In this document: positions 13,001 through 25,234 of the stretch, in pieces
Position numbering within the stretch: the first letter of the stretch is position 1
Layout: the number at the start of each line of letters is the position of its first letter
Source of the DNA: Ligustrum vulgare
Lineage: Eukaryota > Streptophyta > Magnoliopsida > Lamiales > Oleaceae
Direction of reading: 5' to 3'
Length of the DNA: 64,000 bases
Assembly (NCBI GenBank): GCA_963555705.1
Contig: OY743180.1
Coordinates: 41,076,129-41,140,128, forward strand
Translations under genes and position numbers: made by a program
Notes under the pieces: model-generated
The model's database searches: none
What the model saw: the letters and a program-made list of their open reading frames with translations, nothing else
What the model was told of the DNA's origin: nothing

Positions 13001-14228
13001 CACCTTATCAGGAATCTCAGCTGAGATGACCTTATCTATGTCATCACCATTGGGATGACTCGTATACTTTTCCAACCAAAGAAGAATATGAGCATGCGGT
13101 AATCCACGCTTCTGGAACTCAATAGTGTACATAACTAAAAAAAATGCAATATATATTACACAAAGTGAACATTATGCATAAAAATAAAAATAAAATAAAA
13201 TAAAGAAAAAAAACAATGGGTAATATACAGCGGACCTGATCGTACTGCCCCGAATACACTTCCGCCACGCAAATCCTTCATAAGGAGATCCAACTTCATC
13301 TTAAAAACTCTGCAAACTATATCAGGGCGATCTTCTACTTTCAACCCCCTCTTATCAACAAATCGATCAATCTCAGGCCACTTTGGATTACATGTGAATG
13401 TAATAAATAAATTCGGATATCCAGCCCATCTGCATACAGCCATTGCATCTTGGTAGTTTTAGATCATCCACCGTGGTCCGCCCGTAAATGTAGGAGGTAG
13501 ATATACCCTTGAACCTTGAGCAGCAGCATCGGTCTCACCTCTCAAAAGTGCTTCTTGCAAGCGGTTATACAGTTCACACCTCAATTCCTTTTGGTGTGAC
13601 CGTATATAATACAACCGCGACGACTCGATCATTGTATAAGCATCAACCAAAAATTGCTGTAATAACCGTCTGGAAAATAAAATGTGTGGAGATTCACCTT
13701 CTCTCTCTTGTAATCGAAAAGCAAAGAATTCTCGAATACTGATCTTATTTCTACCGCTATTTGAGCCTGAACTTGTTCCGACAAGAGGAAAATCGTCCAT
13801 GTAGCCGTCTTGGCCATATATGAAAAGCAATGGGTACTGCAAAGGCAAATAAAGAGGATGCACCTCACTAATCCGTTGCAACGATCCACCACGCGGCTCA
13901 ATTATAATGTCTCTGTATCCAGGTTCTGTATCAAAATCACCAACAATCAAACCGGAAATTTCATCAACAATAGGCATGTCATATCGTCTATCGTCGGCAC
14001 CTCTTCGACCAATAAGCTTCAACTTTACATTAATAGTGTTTTCCTCAAGCATTTTTTCTCTAACTGGTCTTAAGTTCTTCACCAAATTGTTGTGCATGTC
14101 AAGCATATCCTTTAGCTTAGAAACAATATTATCATCCAATCTTGAATTCCTTAAATCGTCTCTAATAAGGGGGAAAAACGAAAAAAATGAAAACAAAGTT
14201 AAGATCAACAAAACATAAGTAAACGTGT

Positions 14229-14261
<33 letters not shown>
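14229..14261. repeat. (AC)n(AT)n microsatellite in RepHel intron 4
   Basis: A pure acacac run followed by atatat, inside the 124-bp intron between RepHel exons 4 and 5. Confidence 0.85.
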
Positions 14262-14929
14262 AGCAATAAAATATGGTATTCGTACCCAACAGCCCTTTTC
14301 CTGTTTTTAACTTCATTCGTGGTATCAACAATGTAAAGTTGAGCAAATTGTGGCGCAAATCCCTCAACGGGCAATAGAGTCCCAATTTTATGGCAATTCT
14401 GACCGTATAATCTGAAGACAGGAGGACCTCGACCATCATTTATACCATGATCTATTTTACCGCCCATCGAAGTGAAAGAAAACATCATATTGTACATCCG
14501 AATATTATCAACAAAATTCTTGCTCATTTCACTGTCGCCATATAACAGTTCTTTCATAATGAGAGGAGGATCTTCCATGAGAGGAATATTTACTTTTCCT
14601 TGCATACAACACATCGAAAACTTGGGATTACGACAGGTTTTATAACGCCTATCCACCCTTTCATCGAACCAAAAATTAGCCTTGCAGAAAGCTCATTTAA
14701 ATGAAGGATCGCCTAGATCCATGTATTCTGGACATTAGAAAAATAGATATTAAAAAAAATAAAAAAATTAACATTATAGAACATATTAAGGAATATAAAT
14801 CAATGAAGAAATAATTTACTGATATTTAAAAACAAAAAACTATAAAAAATTGGAAAAACATAGAAATAATTCTATATTTTAACGAATTTACAATACACAC
14901 CATTGAAAGGCATTATACATACAGACTAT

Positions 14930-15615
14930 TGAAAACATAATAATTTAATTGCGAGAACACCATAATTTTTAATAGCCTTTATTGTACAACCTCGAAACAA
15001 CTTAAAAAAAATTATTCGTTACTGTGAATCACCTAAATTAACAATGGATCTGGAAAAAAATGATTAATTGAGAGAACACGATAATAATTGAATTGAGAGA
15101 ACATCATAATTTTTAATAGACTTTATTTCGTCGGTCGAAACAACTTAAAAATAATAATTCGTTATTGTGAATCACCTAAATTAGCAATGAATCTGGAGCA
15201 AAATGATTAGTTGAGAGAACATCATAACAATTGAATTGAGAGAACATCATAATTTTTAATAGACTTTATTTTGTCGGTCAAAACAACTTAAAAAAAATTA
15301 TTCATTACTGTGAATCACCTAAATTAACAATGGATTTGGAAAAAAATGATTAATTGAGAGAACATGATAATAATTGAATTGAGAGAACATCATAATTTTT
15401 AATAGCCTTTATTTTGTCGATCGAAACAACCTAAAAAAAATTATTCGCTATTGTTAATCACCTAAATTAGCAATGGATCTTGAAAGAAATGATTAATTGA
15501 GAGACCATCATAATTTTTAATAGCCTGAATTTTGTCGGTCGAAACAACTTTAAAAAATTTATTCGTTATTGTGAATCACCTAAATTAGCAATGAATTTGG
15601 AAAAAAATGATTAAT
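14930..15615. repeat. About 143-bp tandem repeat, five copies
   Basis: The marker gtgaatcacctaaatta recurs at 15024, 15167, 15310, 15453 and 15571, a period of 143, 143, 143 and 118 bp. Each unit also contains attgagagaacatcataatt and gtcggtcgaaacaactt. The array lies in RepHel intron 3. It is non-coding. Confidence 0.85.
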
Positions 15616-15949
15616 TGTAAAATGAATTATAAAAAACATATTAAATTATAAAACATGTTCTTATTAGTCGCAAATAATATGAAAAGATGATGATTAAATT
15701 AAAATTTTTGTATTAGTAGTTTTTGAAAAAGAAGCGATATTAAATACTTCGTAATTTAGTTGACATAATATTATCATATTAACACAACTAATAAACTGTG
15801 AGAGTTCACACACGTTTAGGCCCAAAAAAAAAAAAAGGAAATAGAATGTAAAAAAAATAATAATAAAATAAAATTACAATTCAAATTTGCAATTGAAATT
15901 TTATCAAAAAACCACAAAAGATACATTACAAACTACACAAAGTAGTCTG

Positions 15950-16780
15950 ATCCATACCCACTATTAGTCAGACCGGCCCAATTGCTAAACCCGTCAGTTA
16001 ATGAACAAAGCGCGGCCCAGAACAATTAAACCTAGCAACTTCTGGTCTCCACATAAATAGCAAATTCTGCCATTTCATATTCCATAAAGCAGCCTCCTTC
16101 CATACAGAGAGTTCTCTTTCATAATTCAAGTAAATACGCCAACTTCATGACCGTGTGAATCATAATTTCCATTAAAGATTATAAGTAAACTGTATGAAAT
16201 CAATCCTTATTCTGTCATGTTCGGGTCGCATCAAAGAAGGAGATAACCGGTTTTTGGCTGTCGGAAAACATGAGCACAGAAACGAAGAACAAATGCTTCT
16301 GAAATCTCAGATCTATTTCGGATCTGAGTAAAGAATCATGTGTACTACGCGCCTCAGCCGTTCAGATCTGTAAAGATAAGTACACTATTACCTTAAGTTA
16401 TTTATCACTTAGATCTACATTTTGAACTGCTTGAATATGACACAGAACGTCCATATCTAACTTTTTTTTTGTTATTAGTATTATTTTTTTAATAATGCTT
16501 GATCATCTTTTATAATCTGAACAGATCGAACGTGGTTTTACCAGATTGGAGTAGATCCGGTGAATGGCTCCAAACGGGACGTCACATATTTTTATTTTTA
16601 TTTTTTTACAATTTTTCGGTCTGTAATATTATTCATCTTTGAAATGTAAATTATTTTTTTCTTGTTATTGAGTGAAATGTATGTGAGGATAGATGTAATG
16701 TAAGTGAGGATAGATGAACGTAAAATGCAGGAACAGACTCAACAATATATCAATCTCGAGGACACAGGTACAACACTGAA
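15950..16780 (+). promoter_or_regulatory. Promoter/5'-leader-like segment, opposite strand to RepHel
   Basis: Within the 3.2-kb RepHel intron, the plus strand changes character. Around 15950-16030 it is less AT-rich (gcgcggcccag). A TATA-like cataaata lies near 16052, followed by CT/CA-rich leader-like sequence. Then come a GATCTG-rich stretch (16300-16370) and an AT-rich intron-like stretch with several GT/AG options. A short frame (16704-16765, MRIDERKMQEQTQQ) ends at a possible GT donor. No protein domain is recognisable. It may be a captured host promoter with first exons, or the start of a non-coding RNA. Low confidence. Confidence 0.25.
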
Positions 16781-17034
16781 ACCTTATATTCTGACTCTAC
16801 CTTGTCAGCATATATATTTTACAGTATTTTTATTTTTTTTTGAGATTTTTACCTTCATTATTTTTAATTTTTTATTCTTTATTTTTTTTTAATTAAAGAT
16901 GCATGTTTTCCAGTAATATATATGTTTAGATATATATACTAATACATCTATAGATCTGAAACGTGATACAAATACTGCACTGTAAACAACGCATTACAGT
17001 ATAGTTAGAGGCCTCGTGTCTGCTTAACTTCTTT

Positions 17035-17441
17035 TTTTTTGTTTTTTCATTCGTTTTTTGCACAACTTCACATAGAAGATATGTTGAGATCTAGCAATAA
17101 TATATCTATAGATCTGAAGAAAAAAAAAATAGTACTCATTCGATATTAAAACAAAAAAAAAAACAAAAAAACTCATTGCCAAAAACAGTGTATTAAAAAA
17201 AAAAATACAATCCCAGGAAATATTAAAAAACTCATTCGATATTATTTTTTTTTTGTTTTTTCATTCGTTTTTTGCACAACTTCACATAGAAGATATGTTG
17301 AGATCTAGCAATAATATATCTATAGATCTGAAGAAAAAAAAATAGTACTCATTCGATATTAAAACAAAAAAAAAAAAACAAAAAAACTCATTGCCAAAAA
17401 CAATGTATTAAAAAAAAAAAATACAATCCCAGGAAATATTA
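17035..17441. repeat. Tandem duplication, about 214-bp unit
   Basis: The block beginning gttttttcattcgttttttg at 17041 and ending aatcccaggaaatatta at about 17225 is repeated at 17255-17441, nearly identical apart from poly-A lengths. It is non-coding and lies inside RepHel intron 3. Confidence 0.85.
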
Positions 17442-18471
17442 ATAGTTTGATGACCACATTTATAATTTGTTTATTAATTAAATTTGAAATAATATAACAA
17501 AAAGTATAAAATGGATGTACTATCACAACACTTCTTTTCGTATGCAATAGATGAAAATAATTATTCGACATAACAGTGAAAAAAAGGAAAAGAATTAGTT
17601 TATCTATCAATATCTATTTTTACATACTGAAAACATCATAGCAACTCATATCAACAAAATTCTAATAAAGTTAAACCTCATCAAAATCTAATACAATTGA
17701 CTATCCTGACATAAAATTTCAATTATTTACCATCTGTCTACGAAAGTTAAATGTGCCATAAACATTACATTCCAACTTGAAAGACATGGATTTCAATAAA
17801 CTTACAATCAATAAAATATTAAATATAAATCTAGAAACAAAACATTCAAATGAAATTAAAATTAATGTGTAAGCAAAACTCGATCTCAGAATTGAACTGC
17901 TAATAAGATCGGTCTAAATATATAAATTTAAAATAAAAATAAACAGTCTTACCTTTATAAGCTATCTGTTCTGCAACCCCTGCGGAGGAAGAATTTGTGA
18001 AATTTTTTTTACTGGAAATGCTGAAATTGTTTAAGCTGTTTGTGGTGCTTGAACATATTTTGGCCCTTTTGCCAAACACATGCTTCCCAGATGAAAGCGG
18101 TCGTGACGAAATGACCCCATCAACTAAGCAAGAAATAGGTAGATTAATTTAGGGTTGGAAGAAACCACATCAAAAATTATTAATAAGATTCATATATTGA
18201 TTACCATTCGTTATATCACATAATGGCACAGAAGTTAATTGAGGCAAACTATTATTTGGTGGTTCTTCAATGGATCCCCCATGAGTGAAACCTGTTAAAA
18301 ATATAATAATTATTAAATCCAGAATGTTGGAGACTAACATGAACGAAAATATTAATTTCAGTAGTTTAATAAAACTTATTTTTAATAGAAAGAACCTGTT
18401 CCCGTGGATGATGGAGAGCTATCTACCACTGGAGGTCGGATGTTTGCCGTACATTTCCTTTTGGCATGCAT

Positions 18472-19827
18472 ATTTGCTTCTTATTTCTGGTTAAAACTGG
18501 TATTCATAGCTGTAAACAACTATGTAAAGCAGAATTTAGGGGAGATAAGAAAGATAGAACGTTTTTTTCTATATGTAAGTAGGAATGAAATAGATTAGTG
18601 AAATGAAAATATTTAATGGCTGTCTGGAAGATAATGAATCAGTATGGATGAATTTATTAGACATACTGAATACAGCTGTATACAATAAATGAATAATACG
18701 AATGGATAGAATTAGTATCCTGAATTAAATATAATTCAGAACCTATTAATAATAAAAAAGAGCCAAACACCTAATAAGATTCAAGAAAGTTTTAAATAAT
18801 ATACATAATTACATATACAAATAGAAATATATAGATATGAAGTCTATGGGCAGAATGGAACTTGCATTATTAACTGATTCAAAATAACTAAAAGTCGTAA
18901 TGTAACAATAAACATATATTATTAATGCGATGTCAATAATCAACTTACTAAAAATATACACAATAGAAATAATATAAGGCTAGCACAGAAATAGGAAAAA
19001 TGTTACATACTAATGAGCATAAAATTATTTAGGATACTGCTAGTATCAAATGAATAGATAGGGAGTGATCGTGTTCATAAAACATGCATATTATTGTTAT
19101 CATTATAATCATGATTAATTACTTAACGATCTCTAAAGTTATCACGTAATTAATCTATATGAAGATATACATCTATTAGATGAATGATGCCAACCATCAA
19201 TTTATTTAAAATATATGTATAATAAGTTCAAAAAATTAACAGAATGCAAAAACAGCATATGTAAGAATCTATATATTAAACCAAGAATGTAATTGAAGCA
19301 GTACATAGAAAAGTAGAAAAATTAGTTAAGTTTGGCAAACTAATTTACATACTATGCTACATCATAAATTGTAGCCGTTAGAATAAGTAGTAAAATATCG
19401 GACCGAGTCTTTTTTTAATAATTTTTATTAACATTATTTACTTACAGGCGGGATGGCTAAATATGAGAAAAAATAATAGATAATTAAATAAAACATAAAA
19501 ATAAATTATGCATAACAGTGAGTAATCAATCGGATTGACGTTCTTGTATTGATGTATTTTTCACCCGTCAATTTTTCTGACATTATATTGTGATACATTT
19601 TAAATTAGTACTTGCTTTTGCTGTTTAAAAAAGAAACTGTATAGTTAAATGAGGCCGGAAGCAACTGAACATTATAATAAAATGAAGTAAGAAAACAGGC
19701 TTTTTTCTTAATTGAAGAATTGTAGGTAGAAGAGTTCAACACAGCCCAATAGCAACAAAAAAGATATTAAGGATAACTTGAATTACGAAAACATTTTTTT
19801 TTGGATAGGATACATAGGAAATCGTTG
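18472..19827. other. Spacer between Helitron RPA and RepHel genes
   Basis: AT-rich and without ORFs. It should contain the RPA 3' end and the RepHel promoter on the minus strand, but no element could be pinned down. Confidence 0.4.
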
Positions 19828-21974
19828 TTAGTCGACCTTCTCGACCTTGACTGCTTTCCTTGGAAAGTTGGAGGAAACTGAACCTGAACTTCGACCATCA
19901 ACAACAGAATCAACACAAACATCGTCATTAGCCCTCTTGTAAGGAGTTTTCACCGGGGAATTAACTTCATTTTCACTCACAGAGTCTTGTTCAGCTTTAT
20001 CAATGTCAGTCATTTCAAAACCAATTGTGTCATGGTCAGTTATTTTGTACTTGCTGATCAAGTCGATGTCGTCTGAAATACGTGAAATAACATACACATT
20101 GTCACCTCTTTTATAATTTTTTTCCTGTATATGAACTTTGAATAACAGTTCCTTTCCGATCAATTTATAGAACTCCTCCGGAAATGCACAATTCTTGCCC
20201 TTGAAAGTACTCTTTCCTCTGTTTTGAGCCTAAGCATAACATAAATGGCGTTACATCATTAATTGTGAAAGAAGCATGTCATAAAAAAAATACACATAAA
20301 ATATAAATAAAAATCATACCGAATCCAGATGATCACTGAGTTCTCTAGCAGTCTTTCCTATTAGTTCTTGGCATTCCTTGTCCCATAAAAGAAAGCTTAG
20401 AAAATGAGTACCATCACAAACGGTAACATGCAATTTGAACCGAGTCTGCTCTGTGTTAAATGCACCACAATTGTCACAATGAAAGCCGTCCGACTGTTTT
20501 GTAACTTTTTTGAAACAGTCCTTGCAACTAATGAAAAACCAACCACTGTCTTCATTGAATCCTGAGATTGTTCCAATAACCCAAACGTAGTCCTCCTATG
20601 TGTAGAATAATAAGAAAAGAGAAATAATAATTAGTTAGAACAGGAAAGAATTTAATGTAGCAAAACCTTAACAGGAAAAAAATATACCTTGTTGATCAAA
20701 GGAACACTGTCTAGGGTAACAATGTCACGAATATGATTTTCTAGTTCCTCCGTTACTGTTAGATATGAAAATGATGACACCTGACTGATTTGGTAGGAGG
20801 ATTCTTGGTCTATCTTTGGTAGGCTACAAAGGAAATACAGAAATAGTATTTGCTAAAATAGTTCGGGTATAGGTTTGAATCAAAATAAAAAAAAATAATG
20901 TAAAAGACCTTGATTTGAAGCAGTCTATCTCTTTGAGTGATGAATCAGTAATCAAGTTAGTGGCGTGAAAAGTGTTTGAAACACCCATGTTCCCTTTAAA
21001 CAAAAATCAGTAGAAAGTTATGTATCTATGAAACAAGATGACAGTTTGTGTGAAAAGTATTAATTAATAATAAACCTTTGAATGCATTTGAGCGACACAA
21101 CTGCAGCAACACTATCAGTGGTTTTTTTCCTGCTGCTTCAAGGTGAGATTGCATTGTCATGGCATAATCTTCCCATAATGTGCATGGAATTCGATTGTCT
21201 CTGCAAATACAAATACTAACATGTTCAATTTGCAGCGAAACAGCAAAAACGCATGAAGCAAGTAGAGTGAAGTTGATTACTGGAGATCCTCTAGGTAGAA
21301 CTCCATTCTAGTTGCACCGTTCTTTGTATTACATATGCGTGGTTTATCATGTGCGTCACAAACAACTCGACCAATCACATCTTACAAACATAAACAAATA
21401 TGGATCACATCGTTAACGTAATTAATTGTGGAAAGAATAAAATTGAAATACAAAGTAATCGGATACATCACAGACCGAACAGTGGCATGTCGTCTGAATG
21501 GATCGATGTCCTGATATCTTGAAACGATTTAAAATTGTACATGTTTTCAGGAAATGTTCGATCCGTAGTTGGCCCGGCATAAGTTTTATCGAAAAAATAG
21601 AGCCTGAAGAAGTGTTTCGTTGTAGGATAGCAGCCTTTGTTATCTCGCACGGTAACGTACTTTATGCAGTACAAACCACGTTCGACAACAATGGTGTCAA
21701 ATTTTTTGATCAGATCACCCTTAACTGTCGCCTGGATCCTGTCGCCCTGAATCCAGAAACTAAAAGTAAATTTTCCGGTGAACTGGAGATAATATAAAAA
21801 CTGGAGCTATATTCAGTATTCAAAAACTATTACCTCCTTGTCCATAAAAACGAACTCTAGGCTGCTGTCAAATCGGTCAGACTGTGGCACTAACCATTTT
21901 CTTGTGCAGCGAACCTTAAGACGCCAGTCGACGCGTTTCTTACTAATATCTTTGAACATGTTGAACGTGGCCAT
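19828..21974 (-). CDS. Helitron-encoded RPA1-like single-strand DNA-binding protein
   Basis: Eight exons join cleanly: 21974-21834, 21746-21476, 21380-21281, 21200-21076, 20993-20909, 20823-20688, 20595-20320 and 20229-19828. All junctions are GT-AG, and the sum is 1536 nt, 511 codons plus TAA, with no internal stop. The ATG at 21974 gives MATFNMFKDISKKRVDWRLK, the usual start of plant DUF223/RPA1 DBD-A proteins. DBD-A (about 10-140) is followed by DBD-B (DVIGRVV... onward) and DBD-C (from about 287) with a zinc ribbon C310-x2-C313-x12-C326-x2-C329. A basic/acidic tail (PYKRANDD, PRKAVK) may be nuclear-targeting. Plant Helitrons often carry such genes; the protein presumably coats single-stranded transposition intermediates. 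Unlike the adjacent RepHel it shows no damage. It could also be a domesticated or recently captured copy. Confidence 0.88.
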
Positions 21975-22368
21975 TGCGGATGAAAGCAAGTGAAGTAAGA
22001 AACTCTGAAAACTGGATGGAAGCTGCGTTTGGAAGTGTAAAGGTCAGGCATTTCAGCATTTATATAGCACAAATAATTCTGGGAGGCATCTGGATCAAAG
22101 TGGAAAATCTGACTTCCCCACGCATGCGATTACTGTTGGTTAAATCGAAGAGGCGTTTTCAAATTTCAAATAGTCCTCCCTGGGAAACAGCAGTATTAAA
22201 AGTGTGAAAGTTAATCATTGGAAATTGGTAAAAACCATCTGAATAATATATACGCACACATATATGTATAAACAAACTGTACACGTAAGCAAAGTATGCA
22301 AAGTAGTGTAGGCGGGAAAATGTGGCGTTGACTGTATTGGACTCAGCTGTTTTTATATATAATATAGA

Positions 22369-22985
22369 TTATCTTTTTTGCTTTCAGATCAAATTGAAAC
22401 TGAATGGTCTTTGGAGTTGGAGTTGAAGTTGAAGTTAGAACATGATCACCAGATACCTGAATACCAAAGGTCTTACAAGAATTTGATAACTGAAGACAGT
22501 CTATACCGGGTCAGTTGTACTACAGTGCCTCCCTATGCTTCCACTCCTCCCCCTCCAAATTGTATGTCTAATGGTTGTTTTCTAGATCTTTTTTTGTACG
22601 ATTTGACACTTTTTAATCCAATTATTTTTGCAATCCAATCCCAATCAGAATGGAAAATGATGACTTTTGGTAGATCTGACTTTGTTACCAGCAAGAGGAA
22701 GAAACCAACCACTGGGTGAAAGAAGCTTCCTGTTGATCAAGCTCTTCTAGGCCGGTTGTGGCCAAAGGCACTAGAGAAATCCATCCCTGTCATCACCCCG
22801 TCCATTCAACTAGAGGAAGACCTTACCTATTTTGGGGATTACCCTAGAATGTCTATGCACTTGATGCCATAAAGGGAACAATTCCAAAGGTGTTAAGGGA
22901 CATAAGAAGATCTCAGAGTCTTGACCCAAACGCTCTAAAGGTCATGCCTAGAAGTTTCTGTACTTCCTTCGATGCCCTCTGTCAT
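22369..22985 (+). pseudogene. Decayed gypsy-type transposon gene fragment (right part)
   Basis: This is the right flank of the Helitron insertion and should continue the locus at 9170-9900. A 113-codon frame (22378-22719) begins with a charged segment (ETEWSLELELKLKLEHDH) and runs into Pro/Ser-rich sequence. Stops follow soon after. No domain is identified; assignment rests on position only. Confidence 0.3.
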
Positions 22986-22994
22986 GTGAAAACT

Positions 22995-24145
22995 TGATAT
23001 GTTATATTTTACTCGCAAGCGCACGAATCTATGTAATATAGATTAATGAATACGAGGTCGAATCCACATAAATTGCAAATTTTATGAAATTATAGTTCAA
23101 TCTTAATTAATTATAGTTCTTGATAGTTGAGAAAAATCAAGTTTGTTTGAATTAATTAAAACTATTTAAAATGTAACTAATACAAAACAATAAATTGTAG
23201 AGAAATTTAATAAATGACAAAGTGCAAAGGATTTAGAATCCACTACAATTTAACAATATAATTATTTGGTTATCAATTAATTCCCAATTTTGAGCAACAA
23301 ATCAAATTCAATTTATTGTTGATTTAACAATAAGGCCCAAATTAAATAAATCTCAAGTAGGTTCTTCTTTACTTCTTAAACAAATTATCCAAGCATTTCT
23401 CATATCAATTTGAAAGAAAATGAGAAATCAAAGATAAAAACTTAACATTTGAAAGTCAAGCATGGATTAATTAATCAAATCTAAATAAGCAAGAACCATT
23501 AATGTTTCACACAAATGAAATTAATACAATAACCAAATAACTACAAAATTAAATGATTCATCGTCAATCTTAGTATAAAATACTTATAAAATAATCAAAT
23601 TAGAAAAAGAAAAATAGATAAAACCCGTCATGGAAGATGTATGTAGAAACTCTTTCAACTTCTCATATCTTCTTTCTCTCTTATTTTTTCTTCCCTCTCT
23701 CAACTCCCTTCTATTTATAGTCAAGAATTCATCATTTTTTTTCCGGTCATTAATCCATTCCTCCACTATTTCCATTATCTTCACTCATCTAACATTATCT
23801 CTCTTTTTCTTTTACTATCACTCTTTTCCATCCACTATCATTTTTTATTCATCCACTATTATTTCCATTATCTTCAACATTATTTTAAATTTTCAACCCA
23901 TCATCTTCTTTTGCAATTTGGTCCTCCAAGTTCAACTTCTTCAATTGTTGGTCCTCCAAGATCAATTTCTTCAATTATTGTTCCTCCAAGATCAATTTTT
24001 GTCTGATTCATCTCCAAATTGGGATTTTTCTTAAAGAACACAAAATACACAATATTAATACTAAATTTTGCTCCGCTTCTTAATAATCAGTACATTTAGG
24101 AAATAAAATAAGTTTATAAAATATATTTATCAAACACCCCCAAAC
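22995..24145 (-). mobile_element. Probable LTR of a Tat/Athila-like element with its polypurine tract
   Basis: On the minus strand, taagtttgggggtgtttgat (complement near 24133-24152) matches the G-rich polypurine tract that precedes the 3' LTR of Tat/Athila-type elements. About 1.1 kb farther on, the complement of ctcgcaagcgcacgaatc (near 23011) resembles the LTR end also seen at 48370-48394 and 61623-61647. The interior is AT-rich and non-coding. No internal coding region is adjacent, so this is a remnant; exact ends are uncertain. Confidence 0.45.
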
Positions 24146-24317
24146 TTAGATTTTTGCTAATCCTTGAGCAAAATATATGTTAACTAAAATATAAAACACA
24201 ATTTTAGTGAAGTGACCTGCCATTAATCTCAGGATCAAAATTATTGTGTTGAAACTGTAAATAGCTTCAAAATTATATTGTTACAATCAATTTATACTTA
24301 TTCAATATAAAAATCAA

Positions 24318-24354
<37 letters not shown>
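24318..24354. repeat. (TG)n microsatellite
   Basis: An uninterrupted run of gtgtgt of about 34 bp. Confidence 0.9.
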
Positions 24355-24355
<1 letters not shown>

Positions 24356-24574
24356 GATCTATGCAAAACACCATAAAAACGTAATTTGATTCAATTCCTA
24401 ACCCTTAGTAGTCAAATGTCTTCTTTCTTCACTTGTAAGATACACGTCCCCAAACTTTTTTTTGATACTCTTTTTCCAAAGTGTAATCCTAAAGTTCAAA
24501 TATCTAATCCTTACCCCCCTCTAATTTGGATGGACCTCACAAATTGCAGCTCAACATATCCATAAATAAGGATT

Positions 24575-24757
24575 TTCCAAAAGTTAGATTGCTTTAGGCA
24601 TCGATTTTTGAACAATTGACGCCTAAAATTCAACTTTAGGTGTCTATTTTTGAATAATTGACTTTAGGCATCAATATAATGCGCCAAATATATCGCCTTT
24701 ACAATCGACATGTATTGTCTGGAGCAACCGATGCGAATGAGTTAATCTGTACTAGTG
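24575..24757 (-). mobile_element. CACTA transposon end with subterminal repeats
   Basis: The block ends ctgtactagtg (the complement starts CACTAGTACAG). It is preceded by several copies and inversions of a unit like ttaggcgtcaatttttga. CACTA (CMC/EnSpm) ends have this arrangement. The partner end was not identified. Confidence 0.4.
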
Positions 24758-25234
24758 TATGTTAAAACACAGTACACACCCGGAGAATAAAAAAGAGACA
24801 CTACAAAATTCTACAGGAGAATATAGAAGCTATAACAAGAAATAATTATAATAATGCAATTCGTGACTCACAAATCAATGTCAAACTATCCAAAATTGGA
24901 CAATTCAAAGATTATTTTATAAACCACGAACTGTCCAATATGAGGAAGTGTGTGATCTGTGAAATAATCTCCAAATGGTTTTCTAAGTTGTATGAAAGTG
25001 CAATGAAGTGAATAGAATTACTGCACATGTAATAGACAATAAATAAAATGATAATATGGAAAATAGACATACCAATTTTTTTTAAATGAACGTCGACTTG
25101 AGATAATCAGATTCCTAATGAGAGAAGAGGGGGATGGGCCAATGAGAGAATTCGAGAATCATTTCGCGCGAGGTTGCCAATGAGAGAATATGAGAATAAT
25201 TTCGCGAGGCAGAGGCTAAAAATGCGCCAACGTT

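Larger units (their letters stand above)
10135..18471 (-). pseudogene. Helitron Rep-helicase (RepHel) with three nonsense codons
   Basis: Seven exons can be joined through GT-AG introns: 18471-18396, 18291-18205, 18123-17953, 14727-14286, 14161-13236, 13134-11917 and 11795-10135. The joined length is 4581 nt, exactly 1527 codons with no frame loss. The chosen ATG (18471) opens a Lys/Arg-rich N-terminus (MHAKRKCTAN). Visible parts are the Helitron-like N-terminal domain (GPPVFRLYGQ..HKIG, FAQLYIVDT), the HUH Rep nuclease (LPHAHILLWL, His about 581/583; SIKYLFKYVHKG) and a PIF1-type helicase (GYGGTGKT about 1072-1079, IIWDEAP, LTKNMRL, TINKSQGQS, VAISRVTS). In-frame stops are at codons 123 (TGA, 14693-14695), 493 (TAA, 13459-13461, where relatives have Gln) and 1357 (TAA, 10645-10647). 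Intron 3 is 3.2 kb. Function in relatives: strand nicking and unwinding for rolling-circle transposition. Recently inactivated. Confidence 0.88.
9992..22368 (-). mobile_element. Complete Helitron, about 12.4 kb
   Basis: Read on the minus strand it starts TCTATATTATATATAAAA at 22368, a typical plant Helitron 5' end. It ends at 9992 with the hairpin CCCGTGC-atc-GCACGGG (10003-10019) followed by CTAG. The flanking bases are A before the start (T at 22369 on plus) and T after the end (A at 9991 on plus), as expected for insertion into AT without target duplication. It carries, in order, an RPA1-like gene (21974-19828) and a Rep-helicase gene (18471-10135). Both proteins serve rolling-circle transposition. 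The Rep-helicase has three nonsense codons, so this copy is probably no longer autonomous. Confidence 0.9.

Noticed and set aside
13459..14695. RepHel in-frame stops as missed introns
   Set aside because: Conserved residues run directly through the stop positions on both sides, leaving no room for an intron with GT-AG borders.
16704..16892. 62-codon plus-strand ORF in the Helitron intron as a gene
   Set aside because: Only the first 20 codons look protein-like; the rest is Phe/Ile from a poly-T stretch. Kept only as part of a possible captured leader.
23630..24034. 134-codon Phe/Leu/Ser-rich ORF
   Set aside because: Pyrimidine-rich LTR sequence gives a long hydrophobic frame; no start context or domain, and it lies within a probable LTR.
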